From: Pandoraea anhela
Lineage (GTDB): Bacteria > Pseudomonadota > Gammaproteobacteria > Burkholderiales > Burkholderiaceae
DNA length: 64,000 nt
Direction of reading: 5' to 3'
Assembly: GCF_902459655.1 (NCBI RefSeq)
Contig: NZ_CABPSB010000014.1
Coordinates: 62,001 to 126,000 of the forward strand
Position 1 is the first letter of the stretch; each line of letters begins with the position of its first letter. The notes under the pieces were generated by a model, which saw only the letters and a program-made list of their open reading frames with translations, ran no database searches and was not told where the DNA came from. Position numbers and translations under genes: made by a program. Positions 23,964 through 32,089 of the stretch are shown piece by piece.

Positions 23964-25493
23964 ATGTTTGAAACCTCCAACGTTCTCGAAATGTTCCGGA
24001 TACTCCCGGTTCACCCCGGAGCCTGCGTCGGGCCGGACGGTTGGTCGGATACGACCGGCCGCGTGGTGTTCGACGCCGTCAATCCGGCCGACGGCACCGT
24101 GACGGCCCGGGTCGCGGCCGCCACCCATGCCGACTACGACGCCATCATCGACGTGGCAACGCGTGCTCAGACGCGCTGGCGCATGGTGCCCCCGCCGCGC
24201 CGCGGCGAGCTTGTCGCGCGAATCGGCGAGCTGGCGCAGCAGCATCTGGAAGGACTTGCCGCCGTGGTCGCGCTCGATACCGGAAAGTCGCTGATGGAGG
24301 CGCGCAGCGAAGTCGGCGAGTTGATCGACATGGCCATGATGGCGGCCGGACAGTCGCGCATGTTGTACGGCTTCACGCAGCAATCGCAGCGGGCCAAGCA
24401 CCGTATGTATGACCAGTGGCTCCCGCTGGGCGTGGTCGGGGTCATTTCGGCATACAACTTTCCTGCGGCCGTTTGGGCCCAGAACGGCTTTCTCGCCGCC
24501 ATCGGCGGTAACACCGTGATCTGGAAGCCCAGCCCCAAGGTGCCGCTCACCGCGCTTGCGTTGCAGGCGTTGTGCAACCAGGCGATGAAGGAGATGGATT
24601 TCGAGGGCGTCTTTACGCTGTTCCTGCCGCAAGACAACGAGGTTGCGGAGCGTCTGGTGGCGGATACGCGTGTGGCGCTGGTGTCGTTTACCGGATCGAC
24701 AGCGGTTGGGAAAAGGGTGGCAAACATTGTCGGCAGCACGTTGGGACGACGCTATCTGCTCGAATGCTCCGGTAACAACGGTTGCATCGTCGACGAGACT
24801 GCAGACCTGAAGCTGGCCGCGCGCAGCATCACGTTCGGCGCCGTGGGCACCACGGGACAGCGCTGCACAAGCACGCGTCGCGTGATCGCACAGCGAGGTA
24901 TCGCGAATGAACTCGTGGAGTTGCTCAAGCGCGCCTTCGAGCAGATCACCGTTGGCGATCCGCGGGAACCGGGCGTCGTGGTCGGCCCGCTGATCGATGC
25001 TGCGGCCGTGGGCCACTTCGAGCAAGCGGTGGCAGACGCCGTGGCACAAGGGGGAACTGTGGTGTCCGGCGGCAAACGCATCGAGCGTCCCGGGAATTAT
25101 GTCGAGCCGACCTTGATCGTGGGCGCGCAGCCCGGTTGGCAGTGCGTGCAGCACGAGACCTTCGCTCCGATCGTCTACGTGCTGGTCTACGACACCCTTG
25201 ACGAGGCGATCGAGATTCACAACGGTGTGCCGCAAGGGCTTGCCTCGGGCATTCACAGCACGAATCTCTCGAATATCGAACTGTTCCTGTCCGCTCAGGG
25301 GAGTGACTGCGGAATCGCGAAAGTCAACATGGGCACCACGGGCGCCGACATCGGCGCTGCGTTCGGTGGCGAGAAAGAAACGGGGGGAGGGCGCACCGCC
25401 GGATCCGACGCGTGGAAGGGGTACATGCGGCGTCAGAGTGTGTGCGTGAACTGGGGCGGCGAGTCTCCCTGGGATCAGCGCATCAAGCTGTAA
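23964..25493 (+). CDS. aldehyde dehydrogenase, ALDH7-like
   Basis: 509 residues, 147 bp after the cupin gene. The NAD(P) site and active site are present: VGVISAYNFPAAVWAQNG, FTGSTAVGKRV, and catalytic C301 in GTTGQRCTS, which is the ALDH7 signature. The glutamate motif reads ECSGNNG instead of the usual ELGGNN. ALDH7 enzymes oxidise 2-aminoadipic semialdehyde and related compounds. In this operon it would oxidise an aldehyde formed by ring cleavage. The substrate is unknown. Confidence 0.85.
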   Translation: MFETSNVLEMFRILPVHPGACVGPDGWSDTTGRVVFDAVNPADGTVTARVAAATHADYDAIIDVATRAQTRWRMVPPPRRGELVARIGELAQQHLEGLAAVVALDTGKSLMEARSEVGELIDMAMMAAGQSRMLYGFTQQSQRAKHRMYDQWLPLGVVGVISAYNFPAAVWAQNGFLAAIGGNTVIWKPSPKVPLTALALQALCNQAMKEMDFEGVFTLFLPQDNEVAERLVADTRVALVSFTGSTAVGKRVANIVGSTLGRRYLLECSGNNGCIVDETADLKLAARSITFGAVGTTGQRCTSTRRVIAQRGIANELVELLKRAFEQITVGDPREPGVVVGPLIDAAAVGHFEQAVADAVAQGGTVVSGGKRIERPGNYVEPTLIVGAQPGWQCVQHETFAPIVYVLVYDTLDEAIEIHNGVPQGLASGIHSTNLSNIELFLSAQGSDCGIAKVNMGTTGADIGAAFGGEKETGGGRTAGSDAWKGYMRRQSVCVNWGGESPWDQRIKL

Positions 25494-25657
25494 CGGCATA
25501 GGGCGTCTGCAAGGACGCCCTATCGCCGGCAATCGAGGAAATGCATTCACGCTCAAAGTGGCGATATCACCCATAAGTATTTAGTACTACTTAATTTAAA
25601 TAAAACAACTGGTCACAGGTCTTGGGGCGCACGTTTATTAACGGAGTGAGGTGTCAA

Positions 25658-26812
25658 ATGAAAGTCGCGTGTAAGTCGTCGATGTATAAGGGGATGGCTC
25701 GATTGATGGCCATTTCGGCGGTGACGGGGGCATGGTCTGTGCAAGGGCATGCACAGAGCGTGGAGCTGTACGGCATTCTCTCGGGCGGGCCGCAGTATGT
25801 CAGCAATGCGGGGGGAAAGAAGCTGTTCGGTGTTGCGAGCGGGGGCATGCAGCTTCCCCGATGGGGACTGCGCGGCTCGGAAGACCTGGGGGGTGGCACG
25901 CGTGCGATCTTTACGCTGGAGAACGGCTTCTCGCTGACCAATGGCTCGTTGTCGGCGGGGCGTATGTTCGGGCGTCAGGCATTTGTCGGGCTGTCGAACA
26001 CCGGTTGGGGCACGGTGACGCTGGGCCGGCAATATGACGAAATGTCGCAAATGCTGGCGTGGTCGGAGTCGGGCAATCTCTTTGCCGGTTTTGGAACACG
26101 TATCGGCGATGCCGACAACATCTATAACACGCAACGCTTCAACAACGCGGTTCGCTATGCATCGCCGGTGATTGGCGGCCTTAACTTCGCCGCCAGCTAC
26201 GCGTTCTCCAATTCGACGGGCTTCTCGAACAACAACGCGTACAGTGCGGGGGTGAACTACGTGGTGAATGGGCTGAAGCTGGGCGTGGCATTCTCCGAGT
26301 TCAATCGTCGCTCCAATGCGCAGCCGGCGAACCTCACCAACGGCGCGGTTGACGATAGTGCATATGGCTTTTCGTCCCCGTTCACCGTGAGTCGTGCCAA
26401 TCCTTCGGCAGGCACGAGCGTGCAGCGCATTCTCGGCGCCGGTGCGAACTACGATTTCGGTTTCGTGAATGCGACGCTCGGGTACTCCAATATCCTGTTC
26501 AACTACAGCGACGGGACCGGCCTGAGACTTCAGAATACCGAATTGGCGTTGAGCAGACGCATTACGCCTCAACTCCTGTTGGGGACGGCGTACATCTATA
26601 CCTGGGGGCAGTACGCCGACGGCACTCGGCCCAAGTACCATCAGGTGAACCTGTCCGCAATCTATTCGTTGAGCAAGCGCACGGATCTGTTCGTCGTCGG
26701 CATCTATCAACGCGCCGCCGGCGATGCGAAATTCGCGCAAATCTACTCGACGATCGCCTCGTCGACGGCAACGCAGATGCTTTACCAGGTGGGGATTCGA
26801 CACCGATTCTAA
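25658..26812 (+). CDS. Gram-negative trimeric porin
   Basis: 384 residues from ATG 25658 (GGAGTGAGG upstream). It has a signal peptide ending GHAQ, then the porin opening SVELYGILSGG, RWGLRGSEDLGGGTRAIFTLENGF, FGRQAFVGL and WGTVTLGRQYDEM, and a terminal RHRF. These are hallmarks of the 16-strand Burkholderia-type porins. It closes the catabolic cluster and is probably the outer-membrane entry route for its substrate. An AT-rich 160-bp gap before it may carry its own promoter. Confidence 0.92.
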   Translation: MKVACKSSMYKGMARLMAISAVTGAWSVQGHAQSVELYGILSGGPQYVSNAGGKKLFGVASGGMQLPRWGLRGSEDLGGGTRAIFTLENGFSLTNGSLSAGRMFGRQAFVGLSNTGWGTVTLGRQYDEMSQMLAWSESGNLFAGFGTRIGDADNIYNTQRFNNAVRYASPVIGGLNFAASYAFSNSTGFSNNNAYSAGVNYVVNGLKLGVAFSEFNRRSNAQPANLTNGAVDDSAYGFSSPFTVSRANPSAGTSVQRILGAGANYDFGFVNATLGYSNILFNYSDGTGLRLQNTELALSRRITPQLLLGTAYIYTWGQYADGTRPKYHQVNLSAIYSLSKRTDLFVVGIYQRAAGDAKFAQIYSTIASSTATQMLYQVGIRHRF

Positions 26813-27161
26813 GGAGACGGGAACCTGGGCATGTCGCGCTGCCGCGCGGCGTGTCCGGTTCGAGTGTCCGGATCAGTGGACAATCCTCGCCTGACGTGCG
26901 CGAACGAATGTTCGCTTCGCCGGCTTCGCGCGGTATGGCGTTGCGCCGCGCCTTGGCATGATGCCGAGACGCGATAAGCGGGATACCGGGCCGATGGGCT
27001 CGCCCGCCTTGCCGCCTCGACACCCACTGTGCTGAGCGTTGATCGTAGCGGCTAAGGCGTTTGGCGAACTTACGAAGGCTGACGGTATCCGGCAGCAGTC
27101 ATGGACTTGCACTCGCGTCAGATCGTCGGCTGGGCTATGCATGCAAGAGAACGCATCGAAT
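26813..27161. other. gene-free gap containing an IS scrap
   Basis: No complete gene is visible. The only recognisable content is the transposase fragment near 27089-27163. The rest shows no family character on either strand. Confidence 0.5.
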
Positions 27162-27163
27162 TC
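27089..27163 (+). mobile_element. fragment of an IS3-family transposase (OrfB core)
   Basis: The frame from 27092 reads AAVMDLHSRQIVGWAMHAR. This closely matches the conserved block around the second beta strand of IS3-group DDE integrases (AVVxDLxSRxIVGWAM). Only about 25 codons remain, with no terminal repeats visible. It indicates past insertion and decay next to the IPT-like gene. Confidence 0.65.
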
Positions 27164-27575
27164 AAAACGTCTTCTTTGGCACCCCCCATAGGTAGTTCGA
27201 TGGATTTTGGTGAGCGACATAAATCCGATTGACGTATTCGCCCAGGATCACTGTCTTGCAAAGCGCCACCGGGCAGTTGGGGTCGGGGCCGGTCCTTACC
27301 AGATTTGCGGGGGTTTTTGCGGGCGTCGCATCGACCTTGTCGACAGTTACGTTAATGGTGGCCATGCCATCTTTGCTGAGTTCCGGCGTGGTGCTGGTGA
27401 TCGTGGCGTCGTCGACGACGGTGAAATGATAGACGCTAATACGTTTCGACGCTGCATCGACGAAGTACACTTCGGAAGCCTTCGCGAGTCCGGTTCCGAT
27501 GATCTTGAAGTGGTAGCCCCCTTCGACGCCTACTGGCATTTCTGCGAATTTGATTTCAATAATGGTTGCCATCAT
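27162..27575 (-). CDS. hypothetical protein with IPT/TIG-like domain
   Basis: 137 residues from the double ATG at 27573-27575/27570-27572, with AGGCGAGG upstream. A longer in-frame extension to 27686 lacks support. Residues about 5-70 read like an Ig-like IPT/TIG fold (GGYHFKIIGTGLAKASEVYF ... TITSTTPELSKDGMATINVTV). The tail has two Cys (CPVALC) and ends WGVPKKTF. There is no signal peptide. Flanked by an IS fragment, it may be a recent arrival. Function unknown. Confidence 0.55.
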   Translation of the reverse strand: MMATIIEIKFAEMPVGVEGGYHFKIIGTGLAKASEVYFVDAASKRISVYHFTVVDDATITSTTPELSKDGMATINVTVDKVDATPAKTPANLVRTGPDPNCPVALCKTVILGEYVNRIYVAHQNPSNYLWGVPKKTF

Positions 27576-27713
27576 GACCTCGCCTTGGGACATCGGGACG
27601 GAATAGGCGTTTGAGGTCCCGGAACAGCGATTGCAGCGTTCGCGAAACCGCGTCTTCAATGTAGATGACCTGCGGTGGCGGTACACCTGTCAACCCTGAC
27701 AGGGGACCGGAAA

Positions 27714-27746
27714 CGACAAAGCCCCGCGTGCGGCGGGGCTTTGTCG
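27714..27746 (-). terminator. intrinsic terminator of the DHA2 exporter gene
   Basis: A 14-bp perfect stem (27714-27727 / 27733-27746) with a 5-nt loop lies 35 bp past the exporter stop. On the minus strand it is followed by TTTCC. It contains the AAAGCCCCGC/GCGGGGCTTT core typical of Burkholderia terminators. Confidence 0.8.
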
Positions 27747-27781
27747 ATGAAGGCCTACCCGAGTGGGCAACCGTGGCATGC

Positions 27782-29188
27782 CTAGTGTGTGCGCTTGCCC
27801 ACAAGGCGCATTCCGCTGGCGATACACCCCGCAGCGGAAAACGCGGCGCCCCAGGCCAGCGCCCACGTCGAACCGTGCGTGCCGAACAGGCCCAGCGCCA
27901 GGGCGACGAGCGCGGCGCCCGTCGCCTGACCGAGCAGGCGCGACGTGCCGACCATGCCGCTTGCGCCCCCGCTGCGCTCCGGCGGCGCGCTGTGCATGAA
28001 CGCTTTCAGGTTCGGTGACTGGAAGAAACCGAAACCCAGCCCGCATAACGCCATGCGCCAGCCGATATCCCACAGCGCCGCGTGCTCCGGCATGATCGCC
28101 AGCAACGCCATTCCCGCGCTCAGCATCGCCAAACCGATGGCGCCCAGGGCGCCGGGCGGGTAACGATCCGACAGCCGCCCGGCAAGCGGTGCAATGGCCG
28201 CGACGAAGAACGGCCAGGGCGTCATCAGGAAGCCGGTTTCGATGGGGCTGCGATGCAGTACGTTCTCGAAGTAGAACGGCAACGACACCAATCCCAGCCC
28301 TTGCGTCGCGAAGGCGCAGATCGCCGTGAGCGTCGACAACGCAAATGCGGGCAGGCGCAACAGGTCGACCGGCAGCATCGGTGCCAGATGCCCCCGCTCA
28401 CGGCGAATCAACGCCCCCCCGAACAGCAACGCTCCAACGAAGCACGCGAGCGTCAGATGCCAGTCGGCCTGCTGAGCGCTTTGACTGAGGGCGAAGATGA
28501 GCAGCGAGAACGTCAGCACGTTGAGCAACGCGGCGATCATGTCCGGTTTATGCTCGCTGCGCGGCGTGTCGGGCAGATTGTGGCGCGAGAACGCCAGCGC
28601 CAGCAGGCCCGTCGGGACGTTGATCAGGAACAGCCACGGCCAACTGGCGAATGCCAGCACCAGCGACGCCACCGTCGGCCCGATCGCGAACGAGATGCCG
28701 ACGATCAGGGCATTCAGCCCGACGCCGCGTCCTAATTGCGCCGCCGGGTAAAGGAAACGAATCAGCGCGATGTTCACGCTCATCACGGCCGCCGCACCGA
28801 CACCCTGAAGTACGCGCGCCACTGCGAGAAAACCCAGCGACGGCGAGAGCGCGCACAGCACAGACGCCACGAGAAACACCGCCACGCCGGACATGAATAC
28901 CCGTTTGTGCCCGACACGCTCGCCAAGCGAGGCGAACGGCAGCAGCGTGGCCACCATCGCCAACTGGTAGGCGTTCACGATCCAGACGGACGCCGACGGC
29001 GTGGTCTTCAAATCGAGGGCCATCTGCGGCAGGGCGGTGTTGGCGATCGCGGTATCGAGGCTGGCGAGGGAGACGGCGAGCAGGATCGCCGTCATTGCCA
29101 GACCGCGTCCGGTTGCGGGCGGCTCGTGGGATGGCGCCGCAGCGGCGCTCACCGTCGAATGCTCGGCGCTCGGGGGCAACGACGACAT
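27782..29188 (-). CDS. MFS multidrug exporter, DHA2 (14-TMS) type
   Basis: 468 residues and strongly hydrophobic. It shows the DHA2 landmarks SLASLDTAIANTALPQMALDL in TM1 and WIVNAYQLAMVATLLPFASLGERVGHKRVF between TM2 and TM3, plus a motif-C-like GPTVASLVLAFASWPWLFLINVPTG. It probably expels cationic or hydrophobic drugs with proton antiport. It reads toward the terminator at 27.7 kb. The DsbA-like gene lies 6 bp upstream, so the two are likely cotranscribed. Confidence 0.88.
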   Translation of the reverse strand: MSSLPPSAEHSTVSAAAAPSHEPPATGRGLAMTAILLAVSLASLDTAIANTALPQMALDLKTTPSASVWIVNAYQLAMVATLLPFASLGERVGHKRVFMSGVAVFLVASVLCALSPSLGFLAVARVLQGVGAAAVMSVNIALIRFLYPAAQLGRGVGLNALIVGISFAIGPTVASLVLAFASWPWLFLINVPTGLLALAFSRHNLPDTPRSEHKPDMIAALLNVLTFSLLIFALSQSAQQADWHLTLACFVGALLFGGALIRRERGHLAPMLPVDLLRLPAFALSTLTAICAFATQGLGLVSLPFYFENVLHRSPIETGFLMTPWPFFVAAIAPLAGRLSDRYPPGALGAIGLAMLSAGMALLAIMPEHAALWDIGWRMALCGLGFGFFQSPNLKAFMHSAPPERSGGASGMVGTSRLLGQATGAALVALALGLFGTHGSTWALAWGAAFSAAGCIASGMRLVGKRTH

Positions 29189-29194
29189 GACGGA

Positions 29195-29848
29195 TCAGCC
29201 CTCGGCCAGAATCTGACGGATGGCTTGCTCGAAGACTTCGGGCGGTTGACCGCCGCTCACGAGATGACGGTTGTTGAAGATGATCGCCGGCACCGAACTG
29301 ATGCCCAGATTCTGGTAGTGGCGCTCCAGCGCGCGCACCTGTTCAGCGTACTCGTCGCTCGACAGGATTTCGCGCGCCCGCGCCGTGTCGAGGCCGACTT
29401 GCCCGGCGGCATCCACGAGCACGTCCGGGTCGCTCGTACGCTTGCCCTCGACGAAGTAGGCGCGCAGCAGCGCTTCCTTGAGCGCGAGTTGCTTGTCGTT
29501 GCCGATCGTCTGTGCCCAATGCAGCAGGCGGTGCGCATCGAACGTGTTGTACGCGTGCGTGCGCAAGTCCATGCGCATCGGGAAGCCTTCGGCGGCCGCG
29601 CGTGCGCTGATGTTCGCCTGATTTTGCGCCAGTTGTTCCGGCGACAGGCCGTATTTGCGCGACATGTAATCGGCAAGCGGCACGCCGTCCGCCGGCATGT
29701 CCGGGTTCAGTTCGAAGGGGCTGAAGTGCAGGTCGGCTTCGACCTCGTCACCCAGACGGCTGAGCGCCGTCTTCAATGAGGCAAGGCCGATGGCGCACCA
29801 GGGGCAGGCAACATCGGAAACAAAGTCGATCTTGAGTGTGGCAGGCAT
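29195..29848 (-). CDS. DsbA-family cytosolic oxidoreductase, FrnE-like
   Basis: 217 residues from ATG 29848. The thioredoxin-fold active site C15-P-W-C18 (VSDVACPWCAIG) and the family's cis-Pro region GISSVPAIIFN are visible. No signal peptide, hence cytosolic. FrnE/2-hydroxychromene isomerase-like proteins act as disulfide oxidoreductases in stress responses. The gene ends 6 bp before the exporter start, suggesting a two-gene operon. Confidence 0.88.
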   Translation of the reverse strand: MPATLKIDFVSDVACPWCAIGLASLKTALSRLGDEVEADLHFSPFELNPDMPADGVPLADYMSRKYGLSPEQLAQNQANISARAAAEGFPMRMDLRTHAYNTFDAHRLLHWAQTIGNDKQLALKEALLRAYFVEGKRTSDPDVLVDAAGQVGLDTARAREILSSDEYAEQVRALERHYQNLGISSVPAIIFNNRHLVSGGQPPEVFEQAIRQILAEG

Positions 29849-30174
29849 GGTCTGACGGCGCCAAGGGGGCGCGTGCAATGAAAAACGCGTCGCCTTGCGC
29901 GACGCAACACGCCAATCGTCGCACAAATCGATGATTCTCGCCGGTTGCGGCGGCGTTTGTTAAGCAAGCCTTTGCGGGGAGCGGCTTTCCGGGAGGACGG
30001 GCGTCGGAGGGGATATCGCCTTGCGTTTTATCTGGCGGAAAATAGGTTTCATCGGTCGAACTCATGGCGAGGTTGATGACAACCATGGGGGGGCATGCGG
30101 TATTGTGTGAGACCCGTATCCGAATGCATCCGCAGCGCATCCAGCGCGCGTTGCCGGTTTTCAAGGAGTCCTTC
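29849..30174. other. 326-bp divergent promoter region
   Basis: No gene seen. It separates the minus-strand oxidoreductase from the plus-strand cupin_5 gene and presumably holds both promoters. I could not pick a convincing -35/-10 pair. Confidence 0.5.
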
Positions 30175-30687
30175 ATGCCGTCTGCTGCCGATCTCGTCAC
30201 GTCATTGGGCTTGTTGCCGCATCCCGAGGGCGGGCATTATCGTGAGACATATCGCGCCGCCGGCACGATCGCCGGCGCTGCGTTGCCGCAGGGGTTTTCC
30301 GGACCGCGCAGCCTCTGCACCGCGATTCTCTATCTGCTCGAAGCCGGCGACTTCTCCGCGTTCCATCGAATTCGCAGCGACGAAGTCTGGCACTTTCATC
30401 TCGGCGGCACGCTCTTCATTCACGAGATCGATCTGTCCGGCAAGTTGACGACAACGCCTCTGGGCCACGATGTCGCGCACGGCGAGCGGCTTCAGCATGT
30501 CGTGCCCGCCGGCCATTGGTTCGCCGCGCAACCTGCGCCATCCACGGACTATTCCCTGGTCGGCTGTACCGTGGCGCCCGGTTTCGCCTTCGAGGACTTC
30601 GAGATGGCCGAACCGGCGGCGCTCGCCGCGCAATGGCCGGCGCATCGTGAACTGATTTTGCGTCTCGGGCGCGTTGCATCGGTGTGA
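30175..30687 (+). CDS. cupin_5 (DUF985) family protein
   Basis: 170 residues from ATG 30175 with AAGGAG upstream. It follows the DUF985 pattern: LGLLPHPEGGHYRETYRA, TAILYLLEAGDFSAFHRI, DEVWHFHLGG (His pair) and VPAGHWFAA. The fold is a single cupin of unknown function, possibly a sugar- or metabolite-binding enzyme. It is monocistronic. Confidence 0.85.
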   Translation: MPSAADLVTSLGLLPHPEGGHYRETYRAAGTIAGAALPQGFSGPRSLCTAILYLLEAGDFSAFHRIRSDEVWHFHLGGTLFIHEIDLSGKLTTTPLGHDVAHGERLQHVVPAGHWFAAQPAPSTDYSLVGCTVAPGFAFEDFEMAEPAALAAQWPAHRELILRLGRVASV

Positions 30688-30727
30688 TGTCGGCGTGATG
30701 TCGGTGTGATGTCGGCATGATGTCGAC
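30684..30727. repeat. 11-bp tandem repeat, four copies
   Basis: The unit GTGATGTCGGC/T repeats four times, the last copy imperfect, starting inside the cupin_5 stop codon region. Confidence 0.85.
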
Positions 30728-30895
30728 GCAAGGCGCACGAATCGCGACGCGTGCCCGGCGTGGCGTGAGCGAATGTAGAGGGCATGGTTGGCGTAGTGAG
30801 CGCAGTGGGCGTGGTGGGCGTCGGACTGCCGACGCGTTTGTCCGGAGTGCGATAGCATCGGCGTCATACCGTACAACTCTGGGTGCCCGCTTTCC

Positions 30896-31522
30896 ATGTC
30901 CCATTCCGACGACGTTCATTTCTACGATCCCGCCAAGGGTCACGGCCTGTCTCACGATCCGTTCAAGGCGATTGTCGCGCCCCGCGTGATCGGCTGGATT
31001 TCCAGCCGCGATGCGCAGGGGCGCGTGAATCTCGCGCCTTACAGCTTCTTTGGGGCGTTTGCCACGTTCCCCCCGATCATCGGTTTTTGCAGCGAAGGGT
31101 ATAAGGATTCGATCGCCAACATCGAGGCGACGCGTGAGTTCGTCTGGAATCTGACGAGCAAGTCGCTCGTCGGGCAAATGAACCAGTCGTCCGCCCCTGT
31201 GCCGCACGACGTGGACGAGTTCGATCTGACCGGGCTGACGAAGGCCCCGGGGGTCAACGTGGACGTGCCGCACGTGGCCGAGTCGCCCGCGTCGCTCGAA
31301 TGCAAGTTGTTGCAAGTCGTGCGCATGCACGATCTCGACGGCAAGCCGATGAACAACTGGCTCGCGCTGGGGCAGGTGGTCGGCGTGCACATCCGTCGCG
31401 AATTCCTGCGCGAGGACGGTCTGTTCGATACCGCCAAGGCGCATCCGGTCATGCGCGCGGGATATCTCGGCGACTACGCCGAGATCGGGCCGATGTTCGA
31501 TCTGCGGCGCCCGAAGGCTTAA
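30896..31522 (+). CDS. flavin reductase-like FMN-binding split-barrel protein
   Basis: 208 residues from ATG 30896. It shows the family pattern VAPRVIGWISSRDAQGRVNLAPYSFFGAF and PPIIGFCSEGYKDSIANIEATREFVWNLTS. Such DIM6/NTAB proteins bind FMN and reduce flavins or use them as coenzyme for oxygenases. No partner oxygenase is adjacent. The start is fixed by homology of the N-terminal YDPAKGH segment. Confidence 0.85.
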   Translation: MSHSDDVHFYDPAKGHGLSHDPFKAIVAPRVIGWISSRDAQGRVNLAPYSFFGAFATFPPIIGFCSEGYKDSIANIEATREFVWNLTSKSLVGQMNQSSAPVPHDVDEFDLTGLTKAPGVNVDVPHVAESPASLECKLLQVVRMHDLDGKPMNNWLALGQVVGVHIRREFLREDGLFDTAKAHPVMRAGYLGDYAEIGPMFDLRRPKA

Positions 31523-32089
31523 GCGACTTTTTTTACGTCGTTCGGTGCTTTCCCCGTGTGCCGAACTCACACCGCTCGTTGACGTGTGCGCTCGCGTGTG
31601 CCGGCACGTTCTGGCGTGTTCTGGCGTGTTCTTGCGTGTTCTTGTGTCTGCCTCGATGACGGGCGGCAACTTGTGATGCCCCGCGTCACGCTCAGTCACG
31701 CTCACTGCCTTCACATTTTGCAATGCGCTATTGACGAATTCGACGTGCGAGATCGCTTGACTTCGTCACGCCCGGCGCGCTCTGCGCTGCGACGCGTTGC
31801 CGCATGTGCTTGTCGCGCACCCGGGCGGATAGCCTGATCGCCGACCGACCGGTCGGCTGAAGCGCTCGCAATCATTTGTAAAATTTGCTGCGGTGCAAAA
31901 TGTTTTCGAGGCGCGTATGCTTGCCTCCTTCGTTGACGCCCGCGCGCCCGGCGTCCCCTCCCGCAGGCATTGTAGTGCCATGATCGTCGCGTTTCGCCTC
32001 GTGTGACGCGCGCGGGGTCGGTTCGTGCCTGGCCGCGTCGACATTGCGCTTTGGCGCTCGATTTTTGTTGCGGCACACCAGGACCCTCA
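31523..32089. other. 567-bp intergenic region with tandem repeats
   Basis: No supported gene. It contains the 10-bp tandem array at 31611-31650 and an AT-rich patch near 31870-31910 that may carry the nuoM-like promoter. Confidence 0.5.
31611..31650. repeat. 10-bp tandem repeat, about four copies
   Basis: CTGGCGTGTT occurs at 31611 and 31621, CTTGCGTGTT at 31631 and a decayed CTTGTGTCTG at 31641. Confidence 0.85.

Noticed and set aside
23640-25574. Long minus-strand frame opposite the ALDH gene
   Set aside because: Antisense shadow; the plus strand carries clear ALDH motifs throughout.
31611-31650. Possible CRISPR-like array
   Set aside because: Contiguous 10-bp units without spacers and no cas genes; it is a plain tandem repeat.
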